Below the pieces are notes generated by a model, which had not been told where the DNA came from, did not search any database, and saw only the letters and a program-made list of their open reading frames with translations. From assembly GCA_946894095.1 (NCBI GenBank), contig OX335641.1, positions 1,258,501 through 1,322,500 of the forward strand: a stretch of 64,000 nucleotides of DNA, in the 5' to 3' direction. The DNA is from Incurvaria masculella (Eukaryota > Arthropoda > Insecta > Lepidoptera > Incurvariidae). Positions 21,108 to 32,700 of the stretch are shown piece by piece. A program made the position numbers and the translations under genes. The first letter of the stretch is position 1; each line of letters starts with the position of its first letter.

Positions 21108-21785
21108 GGTGGGCCATCCCGCTCAACTCCCCATACAAAAGGGGAAAGAAGATCACTCTCATATTTCTTGTCAAAGATCCCAAATTTTGCTCAAAATAGC
21201 TTTATTTGATTGAACTAGATATCTGATAACCGTTGGCATTGTAAAATTGTGTTTGGTTTCTAAGTTTTAAGGTCGAAAGCTCGAATTTTTCGCGCGTTAT
21301 ACAATAACTTTGGAGGTGGATTAAGCAATGATAAAGTAAGAACATATTAAAAAGATTTGTCATCAGACATAGCTTATTTAATCAAGATTTATAATCTATT
21401 TGGTTTTCGTCGTGGTTTACTTTTAGCTATAAGTCGTTAAGTAATTAAAATTTTCGTAAATCTTAACAAATCATACACTATGCACATTGTCTTTTTTGTG
21501 GATATGTTGCATCTTCCTCATCACAGAGCCTGTCTTAGCCCCGGTTGCACGAAGAAACGGCTGAGTTAATCAATGTTCAAACACGTCACTTTTAGTGAAC
21601 CGCATAGAGTTCCTTCCATACTGTTCACACAAAGTGACGTGTTCAATCGTACGTTGATGTTGATTTTGATTTTTTGTCCTTTCGTGCACTCGGCCCTTAT
21701 TCTTTGAAACAGAGAAGTTCCCCGAGCGCAACAGCCGGTTTTGTACCGTGCCCGCGAATGAGTTAGGTAGTCCTGCCGGGGTTAG
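21108..21785 (+). mobile_element. MITE family A, copy 2, with nested insertion
   Basis: Forward copy beginning after TTAA at 21104-21107. Its right end is degraded. It is interrupted at 21538-21696 by MITE family C. Confidence 0.85.
21538..21696. mobile_element. MITE family C, copy 1 (Harbinger-like)
   Basis: Inserted in copy 2 of family A with duplicated TTA at 21535-21537 and 21697-21699. Its ends GCCCCGGTTGCACGAA and TTCGTGCACTCGGCCC are imperfect inverted copies. A three-base TTA/TAA duplication and G/C-rich ends fit PIF/Harbinger-type MITEs. The untouched family A copies show the empty site (CTTATTCTTTG). Confidence 0.8.
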
Positions 21786-22896
21786 GTTGAATTCGTAAGA
21801 TTTCTAAATGTTTCATATTTCTTAACATTTCTATTTATATTTTTCTCGTGAGCGGTCGTACCGATTAACTCAATGAAATTTTAAGTAAGTTTCAACGTTG
21901 TTTTGTGAATTGTAAAGTTTGTCAGTTGTTATTCACATGAAAATAGAGCAGGCGGATTGCATGTTCAAGTAGGTTACCTACCTATGAATGAAATAAAACA
22001 ATATGCTGAAAAACCTTTGCCCAAACACGATTCATATTGACCGTCGATGATATTTACACTAAAGTGAAGGATCCATGAGTTAAAAAAAAAAAAAGATTTT
22101 GTCATTTCTCAACTGAGTTGTCTCACTGATCAAGGTGGCTCAAGTATTTAACAAAAACCGATTAAGTACCTGCGCTACTGGCTCTAAGTTTTTTTCCGCT
22201 AAGTACTGATTAGCTTAACCACAGAAATCGGATAATTCCCATTTCTGTGAGCTTAACCCTTACATTAAGGGGCTTTCTTACCATCTTGCAATCATTACCT
22301 GTACAAGATAATCAGCACTTTAGTAGTCCTTTAAGTGTCAATTAAAATATCTCAGCACTTGGTTTGATATCTTAGCTTAGACTATACAATGTCCCAAAAT
22401 GATCGACGACTGTATTTATTTCCATCAAAAAAGGGGGTTCGAAAAAATCTAATCATTTGTCTGATTTGATGATGAAAAGAATAAATTAATGGTACCAGCC
22501 ATGTCCTCGAAACTCCGCCCGCATGCAAGTAGTTTTTCCCTGTGGCTTCTCTACTATTTATTCTTACTTATTACCATTTCATCGTTATTCGTCCATTTTC
22601 AAAAACGGTTCAATACTCTAGACCCATGAACTGTCTTTGAATCTCATCTGATCACGGCATAAGTCAAAGATCGATTTATATCTCTGGCACATCGAAAGCT
22701 CTGGCATAAGTATGTTGACTTTAGGAATGTCTAATGTTGTCTATCAACCGCTGTTACCGTATAGTCGAGGGTATCGTACAGTGCTTGGGAGCCAGAATGG
22801 CAGCCGTGATTATATTTGTTTTATTTATCACGTAACGCCCTCATGCTTCATCTATGCATAGCAATTCACTACTCCAGGAACTTTAGCCTTAAATCA
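21786..22896. other. Intergenic DNA, nothing recognised
   Basis: AT-rich, no gene or repeat recognised. Confidence 0.4.
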
Positions 22897-23737
22897 GCAC
22901 TTAGAAAAACATTAAATCCGAAATGCAATTTGTTTTCTCATAAACGTAGTATTTCATGTGGATGTGTGTACATTAAGTTTGCAACATTTTGGGGGGTCCG
23001 GAAGATAGAAATAAAATATGAAATATGTTTAAAAAATGATATCTCTAAACAAATATTTAGAAATGTTATTTAAAAATGTTATATGTTAGCTAATTTTAGG
23101 TGTAATATTACTGTGAATTTGCAACAATTTCTTATTTACGGAACTGTGTAAATTTTTTTTTTTGTACTTTTAATATCTGTAATATTTAATATCTGCAAAG
23201 CAAATAATGAAAATTCTATTTTATTTTATGAAATTGGAAACTGACTGCAAACTCTATATTCTGTGAAATTTGTAAAATGTTGCAAATATTAGAAGCACAT
23301 TTTTTTTTCATCTATAATGTTTACATTCACACAAAAGCTAAACAAAAAATTCGAAATACGTATAAAATCGTTCGTTGTATAGTTTCTAAAGAATTTAATT
23401 TGCTTTTACATATTCTAGAAAGAAATATAGCAATAGCAAGTTAGGTTCGCGGCATAGATTTTTTTTAGTAAAAACATTTTTTTAAATACATTTCCGTAAT
23501 TACAAAATTGTTGCAAATTCACAGTTACATTACGTCTTAAAAGACTTAACATATAAAAATGTTTAATACCGTTTCTAAATATTTGTTTAGGAGATATATA
23601 TTTTTTAATACATTTTAATTTTTTTTTTCTATCTTCCGGGCCCCGCTAAATGTTGCAAACTTAATGTAAGCATATGAACATGAAATTATATATTTTTGAG
23701 AAAAAAAAATTCATTTCGGATTTCATGTGCTTCTCAA
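22897..23737. mobile_element. Large foldback element
   Basis: Arms of about 220-230 bases (22897-23126 and 23506-23737) are imperfect inverted copies. They share TAAATCCGAAATG, ACATTAAGTTTGCAACATTT, CCGGAAGATAGA, AACAAATATTTAGAAA and GTGAATTTGCAAC. The AT-rich middle of about 380 bases has no ORF. It fits a long-TIR MITE or foldback transposon; the family is unknown to me. Confidence 0.7.
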
Positions 23738-23888
23738 ACCGTATCTACCCCGGTCTACACGGAAATGGCACTTATCCTAAAAGATTCGGGAAGTTTAGTG
23801 AGAAGTAGGGAGAAGTAGCTGTAGGTATGAGATTGTTCCGCTACGTAGAGCGAAAGATCAGTAGCAGGAGATATTTTGGCCATTCTTA

Positions 23889-24030
23889 GCCCCGATAGCA
23901 CGAAGAGACGGCTGAGACGTTACTTTTAGTGAACCGCGTGGAGTTCTTTCCATACTGTCCATACAAAGTGACGTGTCTAATCATATGTTGACGTTGATTT
24001 TATTTTTTTGTCCTTTCGTGCACTCGGCTC
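23889..24030. mobile_element. MITE family C, copy 2
   Basis: Starts GCCCCGATAGCACGAAGA after TTA and ends TTTCGTGCACTCGGCTC. The interior matches copy 1 (CTTTTAGTGAACCGC, AAAGTGACGTGT). It lies directly against the palindromic array at 24031. Confidence 0.75.
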
Positions 24031-24413
24031 TCAGGCTGAGATAAATAGTCGTAACCAATGATTTCAAAGGTAATATATAAGTCAATGGTCGTAACAGAAA
24101 CTATGACTAACGAAAAGTAGTACTTTGTGACGTCACTTTGACACATTTTGTATGGACTAATCTCAGGCTGAGATAAATAGTCGTCACCGAAACTAATGCT
24201 AACGCAAAGTAGTACTTTGTGACGTCACTTTGACACGTTTTGTATGGACGAAATCTCAAAGTAATGCCAATTGACGTCACAAAGTACTACTTTTCGTTAG
24301 TCTTAGTTTCTGTTACGACTATTTATCTCAGCCTCAAAGTAATGCAAAGTGACGTCACAAAGTACTACTTTTGGTTAGTCTTAGTTTCTGTTACGACTAT
24401 TTATCTCAGCCTT
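24031..24413. repeat. Palindromic array with four TGACGTCA sites
   Basis: Four copies of a unit of about 85 bases: two forward (AGGCTGAGATAAATAGTCGT ... AGTAGTACTTTGTGACGTCA) and two inverted, forming a cruciform-like array. The perfect CRE-type octamer TGACGTCA occurs at 24128, 24220, 24272 and 24350. It is probably a nested or tandem hairpin MITE. Whether CREB/ATF proteins bind is unknown. Confidence 0.75.
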
Positions 24414-24899
24414 ACAGTCCATTATTGTTTATGCGTTGATTTGAATAATCCACGGAGGAGGGAAATAGATAACCTTTGTATGGTCTGGACATCTCGGAAC
24501 CGCCTTAACTGGATGGCTGCCCGCCTACCGGCTGTCGCGTGATGCAAGTGATTATCCACTGCTGTCTCTATTGTATTCTTGCACCGAAGCGTTGGAATGT
24601 GGGAAATACTAGTGAGTCATCGCATTTGAAATAAAAAGAGCGAAGACAATAACAAGAACTTACTGCATAATGTCATCGTCTCTGGACCTCGCGGGTCTGC
24701 CTTTGCCATAGATTAGTATTGTATAAGGAGTACATCTCCGTGGGATACGTACAGTCAACCAAAGGTTAAAGGATACACTTCCGGCTAAACTTAAAAATGA
24801 ATGGTGTTTAAATGCAACTTCCGATTCAATCTTGTTAGGGTTTCGTTTACTCAGTAGCTAGTAGACATCCTCAACTATGTTTGAATCTATACTCAACAC
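24414..24899. other. Intergenic DNA, nothing recognised
   Basis: No gene recognised. Confidence 0.35.
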
Positions 24900-25305
24900 T
24901 ATAATTGTTTTTCATTTAATTTCATTTCATTTTTATTCATCCTATAGGTACATTACATACACTCAGATACGTCAGATGGTTGCAAGAAGTAACATACAAA
25001 TTTTTACACTAGATCACTACTACTATACATCTCAGATCATATAAACATGTCTATTATTATAAAGTTTTACTTTCATCATCAGCTGTAAAGAGGCCTTGTC
25101 ATAAATAGAGAGTCAGATAAAAAAGAATACATTAATTATTAGATTGTCCAATGGAAAGAGATCGACTCATTGGTAGACTAACATTATAACATCGTCAGCT
25201 GTAAATAGGCTTTGTCAATGATTAAAAAAATAGGTTACATTCAAGGAAACAATAGTGGCAGCTGTAAAGAGGCTTTGTCAAATAGTGTAAAATTATTATT
25301 ATTAT
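24900..25305 (+). repeat. Probable retroelement 3' region with short repeats
   Basis: Three dispersed copies of CAGCTGTAAAGAGGCTTTGT (about 25079, 25196 and 25259, with small changes) precede an (ATT)n tract at about 25290. This resembles a LINE 3' UTR ending in a simple repeat. No coding remnant remains. Confidence 0.4.
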
Positions 25306-25881
25306 TATTCCAAAAGTAAAAGTATTTCGACTGTAGCCTTAACTCTTTGTTCGACTGTACTTAGATAGGTCGGTAATTTACTGAACAACGCTAGTTCTGC
25401 TCCAAGCATGTGGACCACCAACGAATACCAATATTGTATGTAAATATTTGTGCTGCCATTGCTGGTGGCAAACTGGTTTTTTTTTGTTGCTATCTTTTTT
25501 ATTTCTGGTTACACCTAGTGCAAAATGACCTATGTCAGTGCATATGATTCCAGCACTCAAATAGAATAAGACTGGTCCCTATCCTAATCCTAGGTAAGGA
25601 TAACAGGTAAAATTGTGGAAACATCCTTTCTTACTTAGGGGTCGGCCATTAATTACGTGAAACGCTTAGGGAGGGAAGGGGTCGAGCCGAATCCCACCCA
25701 ATTTCACGTGGGGGAGAGGGTGTCATGAAAAATCACGCTATGAGTGAGTATGGTTCCTATTTGTAAGATAATAATTTCATGGAGAATAGTTTTTATGAAT
25801 GTGTAGGTATGTTTGAACTAAAATTTCTGTAAAATTTCGAATGCACAGTCGTTCACTTTGGATGAGTTAGATGATTGAAAG
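25306..25881. other. Intergenic DNA, nothing recognised
   Basis: No gene recognised. Confidence 0.35.
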
Positions 25882-26955
25882 AAAACCGGCCAAATGAGAC
25901 TCGGACTCGCATACGAAAGGTTCCGTACCATCGTACAAAATTTCACACAAAAAAACATGTTTGTTATATGGGTCCCTCCTTTAATTATTATATATTTTTT
26001 ATTTTACCTATTTGCTGTTATAGCGGCAAAATAAATACACACTCTATGAAAATTTCAACTGCCTAATTTCTTCTCGCCTCGCTAGGAGGCTCCTCTCGGC
26101 ACTTAGACGCGTCGCTATCCGTTGTACCGTCCTGGCTGGCAGCTACTTTAGCCATCCGAGCTCCTCCATGAAGTGTAGGCCCCTTGATGGTTGCTTCCAG
26201 ACCTCATGAAGGCTCGTTGATGGCGCAAGGAATAGGAGCCGCTGTGGTGCCACCCCCGGACACTCCAGCAGCACGCGGGCGGATGTTTCTTAGCTTCTAG
26301 ACACCCTCTGCAGAGTGGGCTATCAGTGACAGCTAAAAAACATAGGTGTCTGTTAAGCATACAGTGACCAGATACGAGTCCCACCACGGTACGTAGCTTA
26401 CCCCTGTGCAGGTTAAGCAGCTTTTTCGTGAGTTGTTTATCTAGCTTCGGCAGTGACACTTTTGACTGCCTGCAATCAGTACAGTTAGTCCATCGATGTT
26501 CGTGTTCGCGGTGGGTTCTTTCTCGAAGCCAGGACCTCAAATAATTAAATGGTAAGGGTACAAACGGTTCTGGTCCGACAGGTTGACTGCCCGAACCGCA
26601 CTTTGCCAGGTCGTCTGCTGTGTAGTTGCCATGTGATCCGCTGTGTCTTTTAATCCATTGTAATGTTACCTTGTTATTAACCGCAATTTCGTCCAGGGCT
26701 TGATGGCATTGTAGGATCAGGCCGGAGTTGATAGAGTTGCTGTTTAGCGCCCCCTGTACCGCAGCACTATCAGACAGTAGCCTAACTTCAAAGTTTGTGC
26801 AACTGCCTACCTATTACGGTTCATGAGATGCAGCCCTGTGACAGACGGACGGACGGACGGACGGACGGACGGACGGACGGACGGATGGACGGACGGACGG
26901 GCAGCGGAAGCTTAGTAATAGGGTTCCGTTTTCACCCTTTGGGTACGGAACCCTA
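25882..26955 (+). mobile_element. Repeat family D, copy 2, split by a LINE
   Basis: Left part 25882-26065 and right part 26800-26955 form one family D element. It includes an (ACGG)n tract at about 26846-26900. The parts are separated by a LINE insertion of 734 bases with a ten-base duplication, CAACTGCCTA, on both sides. Confidence 0.85.
26066..26799 (-). pseudogene. 5'-truncated LINE: RNase H and C-terminal zinc region
   Basis: On the - strand an RNase H domain is seen: VRLLSDSAAVQGALNSNSIN with the catalytic Asp region, and LQWIKRHSGSHGNYTADDLA with the His and last Asp. Then follow KLLNLHRGKLRTVVGLVSGH, LNRHL and SPLCRGCLEA, typical of the C-terminus of R1/Jockey/LOA-type ORF2. A frameshift occurs after LEAKK. 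The perfect target duplication CAACTGCCTA (26056-26065 and 26800-26809) shows a target-primed, 5'-truncated insertion. Confidence 0.85.
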
Positions 26956-28318
26956 ATAAAAAGAATAAGTATTATTTGTTAAATATTTTATTAATCAAAT
27001 CAAACTTATAAACGAACAATGTACAGTGACATAATTACACACAAAAATACATAAGTTTACAAGCAACCAAGAAGCTGTATAACTAGGATACATTAAGGTT
27101 TACATACAGTAAGTTTTTAGAAGAAAAAAGGATGAAGTAATGACTACACATACTTGGATATAAAGAACATTCAAGGCACAGAAATTATGTTCTATATCCA
27201 GCATCATATATAAAAGTGAAAAATCTTTAGGAAACTTGTGATAATGATATTTTTTCTGAAGATATGTGATGTATAGTTTTAATTACAGATTATTTATTTC
27301 AATCCCCTAAAATAATCATAATTTAGTACATATAATATTAACTATTTAAAGCTAAAAGTATAATGACTAAGGTAGATTATAAATAAATCTATTTACAAAA
27401 TATTACAAATGGCAACATCGTCACGTGTTCCTTCATGTTAAGTTTCCTCTATTTAAATTAGCTATTTTGAAACAAAATATAATTATTTGCCATGGAAACA
27501 AGCAGTGTGGATACAATTTCTTTATTTTTATTACGAATGATTTTTTAAAGTATCACTTAATAATTAACCAAGCGTACATTAAACAGAAGTGCAAAACAAC
27601 TAAATCCTGGATCCAGCACAACTCATGAAAAATAAACATGGCACGAAATGAGACAAAATTAACTATGCAGTACTTTCGTGTACGAAACAATATGGTGCGT
27701 GAAAATCAAAGCGTGCAGCGAAAACTCAGGTCGGAGCTGAGAAATCTAGACGTTTTGTACACAGGCAGACACATACATTGAAACAATCCAGTCCAGGCAA
27801 AGAGTTTTGATAGCTCAACCATAAAATTCTTGTCCAGTCTGGAAGTTTTGCTTAAATAGAAATTTATTGGTATAACTAAGAGTAAGATTTGGTTACATCA
27901 TACAACACCTTACAATATATTTTTAATTTTACATATTCTGTAACAAGTGGGTTAATTTCTTTCTCTCTATTCAAAATACCTGCTTCAAACATTACAGTCC
28001 AGCTGTCTCTTTTATTATCATCCATGATGACAATGGATCCAGTCTTCCAATGAATACCTTTTTAGTAATTGGACTATATCCTGTTCACATAGGACATAAA
28101 TTCATGGTCTAGTATGGCCTATTGATTATATATTCTTTCTTTCATGGCCATTTTTTGGTCCTTTCCATATGATTGATTATTGATAAATTAAACAGAAAAA
28201 ATGGTTTCATTATTATGGAGCGATTACCTACACGTTACAGAAGTAACTGCTTTCACTATAAAATTCAAATATTTGAAGTGTTCTGATAAAAAGTAGATAC
28301 ATTTTCTTTATCACCTTT
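26956..28318 (-). other. AT-rich region; possible distal smash 3' UTR
   Basis: No coding signal. On the - strand AATAAA occurs at 26992-26987. If smash uses a distal poly(A) site, its 3' UTR could reach here. A nearer AATAAA lies at 29020-29015. RNA data would decide. Confidence 0.3.
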
Positions 28319-28322
28319 TTAA

Positions 28323-28630
28323 CCCTTTCCCCGCCAGGAACGTATATATCCGTCATAGCAAGGCATTCTGCAGGCATCATCATCGGATATATCCGACAAA
28401 AAACTACTCCACTTCAAACATTAATAAAACTTTACTGATTACGAAATAATGTGTTTTATTTACATAATTGCACAGTACATACTAGCGTTCATTAGATTTC
28501 TACTGTTTCAACAGTGGAAACACACTATTTGCAACAAAACAAACAACAATTCAAGACTGCATATTATCGAAATAATTGTAGTGTGGCGTATTGAGAAGGA
28601 TTATGCCAAAAAACCTTGGCGGTGAAAGGG
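28323..28630. mobile_element. TTAA-flanked MITE with CCCTTTC ends
   Basis: TTAA lies at 28319-28322 and 28631-28634. The ends CCCTTTCCCCGCCA and TGGCGGTGAAAGGG are inverted copies. The interior of 308 bases is noncoding. Another piggyBac-type MITE, distinct from families A and B. Confidence 0.75.
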
Positions 28631-29014
28631 TTAATCTGTTTTTATACTGTGCTTAATTTGTTATCTAAGAAAGTATAAAGACAATTAATTACCACACTGG
28701 TTGGATCGAAGAGATCTTCCTTTTTCGCTATTCCGGTTGCTCGCTCACTGTTTGTGTTCTTTTACATTGATTTAACCAACTGGTTTTTATGAAAATTCAG
28801 AAAAATTTGAAAAGTAAAAAACAGCAAAATTGTTTATTGTTTGCATCGACCTCATGAATGAATGCCCAAAGTGACTGCTTTTACTAGTATAAGATCTGTA
28901 TAAGCTGCTATCTCAGAACAGTAATATAATTACAGCTTTATTTAAAGTCATCACAATTTATGTGTCGACCACATGTTGCACTTCCGACACGGTGTAACAT
29001 CATTTGAAAGTATG

Positions 29015-29020
29015 TTTATT
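29015..29020 (-). terminator. Candidate proximal poly(A) signal of smash
   Basis: AATAAA on the - strand, about 590 bases after the smash stop codon. The foldback at 29049-29170 lies just before it. Confidence 0.4.
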
Positions 29021-29048
29021 TAGACTTTCACTGTTGTTAAACATTATT

Positions 29049-29170
29049 ATTAAAATGTTTTCGGATAGACAGTGTTATAAATCGCTTACTTGTTTACGTC
29101 GACGTTTCGTCCACTGCATTGTGGACTTCCTCAGGAATTTATGACACTGTCTATCCGAAAACATTTTAAT
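29049..29170. repeat. Foldback with 34-base arms
   Basis: Arms 29049-29082 and 29137-29170 differ at one base (core TGTTTTCGGATAGACAGTG). A small inner hairpin GTCCACTGCATTGTGGAC (about 29109-29126) sits in the loop. If transcribed in the smash 3' UTR it would fold into a strong stem. Confidence 0.8.
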
Positions 29171-29234
29171 CATAATCATTAGAAAGTAGAAAGATGTGGT
29201 AGCAGAGCGTGAGCGACTCGACTGAAGCACACAG

Positions 29235-29611
29235 TTAAAGTTCCTGCCATCGTCGCTTGTGTAGCGGTGGTGGCAGTGCAGACGTCAGCGCGCCACACAC
29301 CACGCTGCAGGAGCACCGCACATGGTAGCAGAGCGTGGCCGGCTCGATGTTCACACGCAGCTGAACTTCCTGCCATCGTCGCTCGAGTAGCAGTGGTGGC
29401 AGTGCAGATGGCAACGCGCCACACACCACGCTGCAGGAACACCGCACGTGGTAGCAGAGCGTGGCCGGCTCGATGTTCACACGCAGCTGAACTTCCTGCT
29501 GTCGTCGCTCGAGTAGCAGTGGTGGCAGTGCAGGCGGCGCGCGCGCAGGCGTGCCGCACACCATACGGTAGGAGCACCGCACGTGGCAGCAGAGCGTGGC
29601 CGGCTCGATGT
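29235..29611 (-). repeat. Tandem degenerate copies of the LIM second finger
   Basis: Three units of 126, 126 and about 135 bases follow the smash stop codon. Each copies the terminal LIM exon with its central part removed. The exon's LCYHVWCFCCVVCG appears as LCYHVRCSCSVVCG, with one zinc-ligand Cys changed to Ser. The exon's HCHHCYSSDDG block is kept almost perfectly but in a different frame. Unit lengths are multiples of three. One - strand frame is open across exon and array (29849-29235, 204 codons). In the normal splice frame translation ends at 29612, so the units should be untranslated. Confidence 0.85.
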
Positions 29612-29799
29612 TCACACGCAGCTGAACTTCCTGCCGTCGTCGCTCGAGTAGCAGTGGTGGCAGTGCAGGCGGCGCGCGCGCACGCGCACGTCGGCGCCGG
29701 CGCGCCCGTCGCCGAGCCGCGCGCCGCACACCACGCAGCAGAAGCACCACACGTGGTAGCAGAGCGAGAGGGACTCGATGATCATGGCAGCGCCGCGAC
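29612..29799 (-). CDS. smash: smash terminal exon: second half of LIM domain
   Basis: Acceptor GGCAG/GT. The first two bases complete a Gly codon. Encodes RGAAMIIESLSLCYHVWC, then C-x2-C (CCVVC), a linker GDGRAGADVRVRARR and LHCHHC, with the last zinc ligands. It ends DDGRKFSCV and TGA. All ligands of finger two are present. This is the parent of the tandem copies downstream. Confidence 0.9.
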
Positions 29800-32700
29800 C
29801 TGCCAACCATGCTATCTTTCATATTTCCATCCATCAATCCTGTGGCCAAAGGGGGAATATTACTAGGCTTCCCAGCGCCAGCCTCATAAGTTTCTGTCGG
29901 CCAAAAGTTTTTTTAACCTGGTGCATGTAAAACGTCTCACATATATCCGGCGATAAGGGTGGCTGGAGAACTCCTCAAATTTTCTAGTTAAGCTAGAAAA
30001 TTTAAAAAAGTTTTCCTCGGAAAGATTGATGATTAGACCATGTAAAGGAGTGTTAACAACAGCCAGTAGGCCCACCAAGTTGCCCCTACAGTGCAAGCAT
30101 TTGTCCAAGCGTCAAGCTTCAGATCTCCTTAATTTTTCCAGGAGTATAGCCTTAAGGTGGCCCATCCCGCTCATCTCCCCATACAAAAGGGGAAAGAAGA
30201 TCACGCCCATATTTCTTGTCAGAGATCTAAAATTTTGCTCAAAATAGCTTTATTTGATCGAGCTAGATGTCTGATGACCATCGGCATTGTAACATTGTGT
30301 TTGGTTTCTAAGTTATAAGGTCCGAAAGTTCGAATTTTTCGCGCGTTTTATACAATAACTTTGGAGGTGGATTACGCAATGATAAAGTAAGAATATCGTA
30401 AAATGATTAGTCATCAGACATAGCTTATTTAATCAAGATTTATAATATATTTGGTTTTTGTTAGATTGTTGACTACGGCGGTCGTGGTTTACTTTTAGCT
30501 ATAAGTCGTTTTGAAATTAAAATTTTCGTAAATCTTACCAAATCATACATTATGCACATTGTCTTTTTTGTGGACATGTTGTATCTTCCTCATCACGGAG
30601 CCTGTCTTATTCTTTGAAACAGAGAAGGTCCCAGAGCGTAACAGCACGGTTTTGTACCGTGCCCGCGAATGAGTTGGGCCCGCCGGGTTGGGCCACCTTA
30701 AGACAAATACCCATTTCTCGCATCCATCAGGCAGTCAGGGCATCTGCAGATCTCCTCAACTCCTTTAGGCACTTTCTTCTTCCTAGGCACAACATCAGTC
30801 AGAAGACTCACCAAGCTCGTCCCCGCAGTGCGAGCACTTCTTGCGCCCGCTCACGCTCAGCATGCGCTCCCCGTCGCGGGCCAGCTGCGCCCCCGGCTCC
30901 GCCAGGGGTGTGGGCTCCGCTGACAACTGCTGCTGGCTGCAAATATAAATACGTATCACTCCAGATATAATGTGTTAACATTTCAGACCAAATTTGCTAC
31001 AGAGACAGGAATTGATTTGAGGTTATCCAACCACATCTACATACATACAAGCATTGTAATCAGATTTTGAAAATCATTACAAAAATTGGACTACGGGTCA
31101 CTTTCATAACATCCAAAAAGCACCAATGATCGAACCCAGAACATCCAACAGCATGTAATTTTCGTGTGTATTATAAAAATCGGACAAGTACAAGTCGGAT
31201 TCGCACACAAAGGGTTCTGTACCATCGTAAAAGATTTAATACAAAAAAATCACGTTTTTTTATGGGGGCCTCCCTTATTTTGAATTATCTTTTAATTTTA
31301 CCTATTTGTTGTTATAGCGGCAAAATAAATACACACTCTGTGAAAATTTCAGATGTCTATCTGTTACGGTTACTGAGATACAGCCCTGTGACAGACGGAC
31401 GGACGGACAGCGGAGGCTTAGTAATAGGGTTCCGTTGGCACCCTTTGGGTACAGAACCCTAAAAAGCATAAAATTTGACCTAACCTAACTAAAAAGTTCC
31501 GGATTCGGAAGATCTTGTGTTTTTTGAACGTTATGATACGTTCCACTGATGACAATGCTTCTATGTAGATTTCGTTGTAATTAAAATTCATAAAAATCAA
31601 GGCAGGAATGTTAAATTCCTGGAATGACACCAGATTCCTTAGGGAATGTGGTGTATAAGCTAAAATCATGATAGTACGTTTGGTATCCAGTCAAGTTAAA
31701 AAAATGGTTTTGGGACACGATCGGCTGAGTAGTGCAAGCTCAACCATTTTTTCCTATCAACAATTATATGCCTAGAATAATTTGACTCTAGGACCAGAAA
31801 ACAAGCTTAAAAAATATTACGTTTGAACTTGTTAATGTATTAATTCTACATTAAAGTGAAACATAATGCAACTACAATACCTTGCACTAAGATTCTGCAT
31901 TCTCAATGGTGCGATATTGGCGGTGGGGTCGTGGTGGTACGAGTGTCTTTGGTTCGGCGGCTGCTTCAGTCGCATTTTACTTCTCTGCTCTTCTATCCTT
32001 CGCTGTTCGGCTTCCTGAAAGCAAACTCAGTAAGGTTAGCCCCCATTGTCGCCCGTGTAAACACGTCTTGCAGAGGCGTTTACACGGGCGCCAGTACTGT
32101 CCGAAAGTCTGTCCGACATTTGTCGCGGAAGTTTACTTGCTCGTGGTAATGGGGCCTTAGGATAGTTTAGGTGATGTGAAATTGCTCACGCAGAAACACC
32201 AGCAGCGGGAGCACAAATAATTTTATCTGGCCGACAAACTTACGTACATAGTCTTTATCTTGTGTGCGGGACACTTGTCGCCAACGGATAGCATAAACAA
32301 TGTTATGTCGAGTGAGGTTGTCAAAATAAACCCACACCATAGACAAATCTCGACAAAGAATAAATTTTGTCCATTTGTGGAAACACAAAAAAAAATATTC
32401 CTACTAATTTGACGTTTGTTGAGGATAATTTTGTCACCACCACCAGGTGGGTGTGTTAAATCCTAGTAGGAGGTGTTTGTTCGTGTTACGAATATGTGCG
32501 TATGTAGTGGCGATGGCACAGGCGTTTCTTAACGATTTCATGGTTCAAAGACATGGGAAAAGCGGTAATAAGAGCGAAAGATGGGCTTGTTTGGGCAAAG
32601 ACGTTTCCATTCCATCCTTTACTTTCCGTTATAGGAAGTAATCAGGTGGGACGGCTTAGAGCAACGTTCCAGCTGAACGGGAAAACGAAAAAAGTGCAGA

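Noticed and set aside
26846..26905. Regularly spaced short repeats that might recall a CRISPR array
   Set aside because: It is an (ACGG)n microsatellite inside repeat family D, without spacers; CRISPR is not expected in an insect genome.
29267..29866. 199-codon + frame over the LIM array
   Set aside because: Repeats of the same unit keep the antisense frame open; it has no features of its own.
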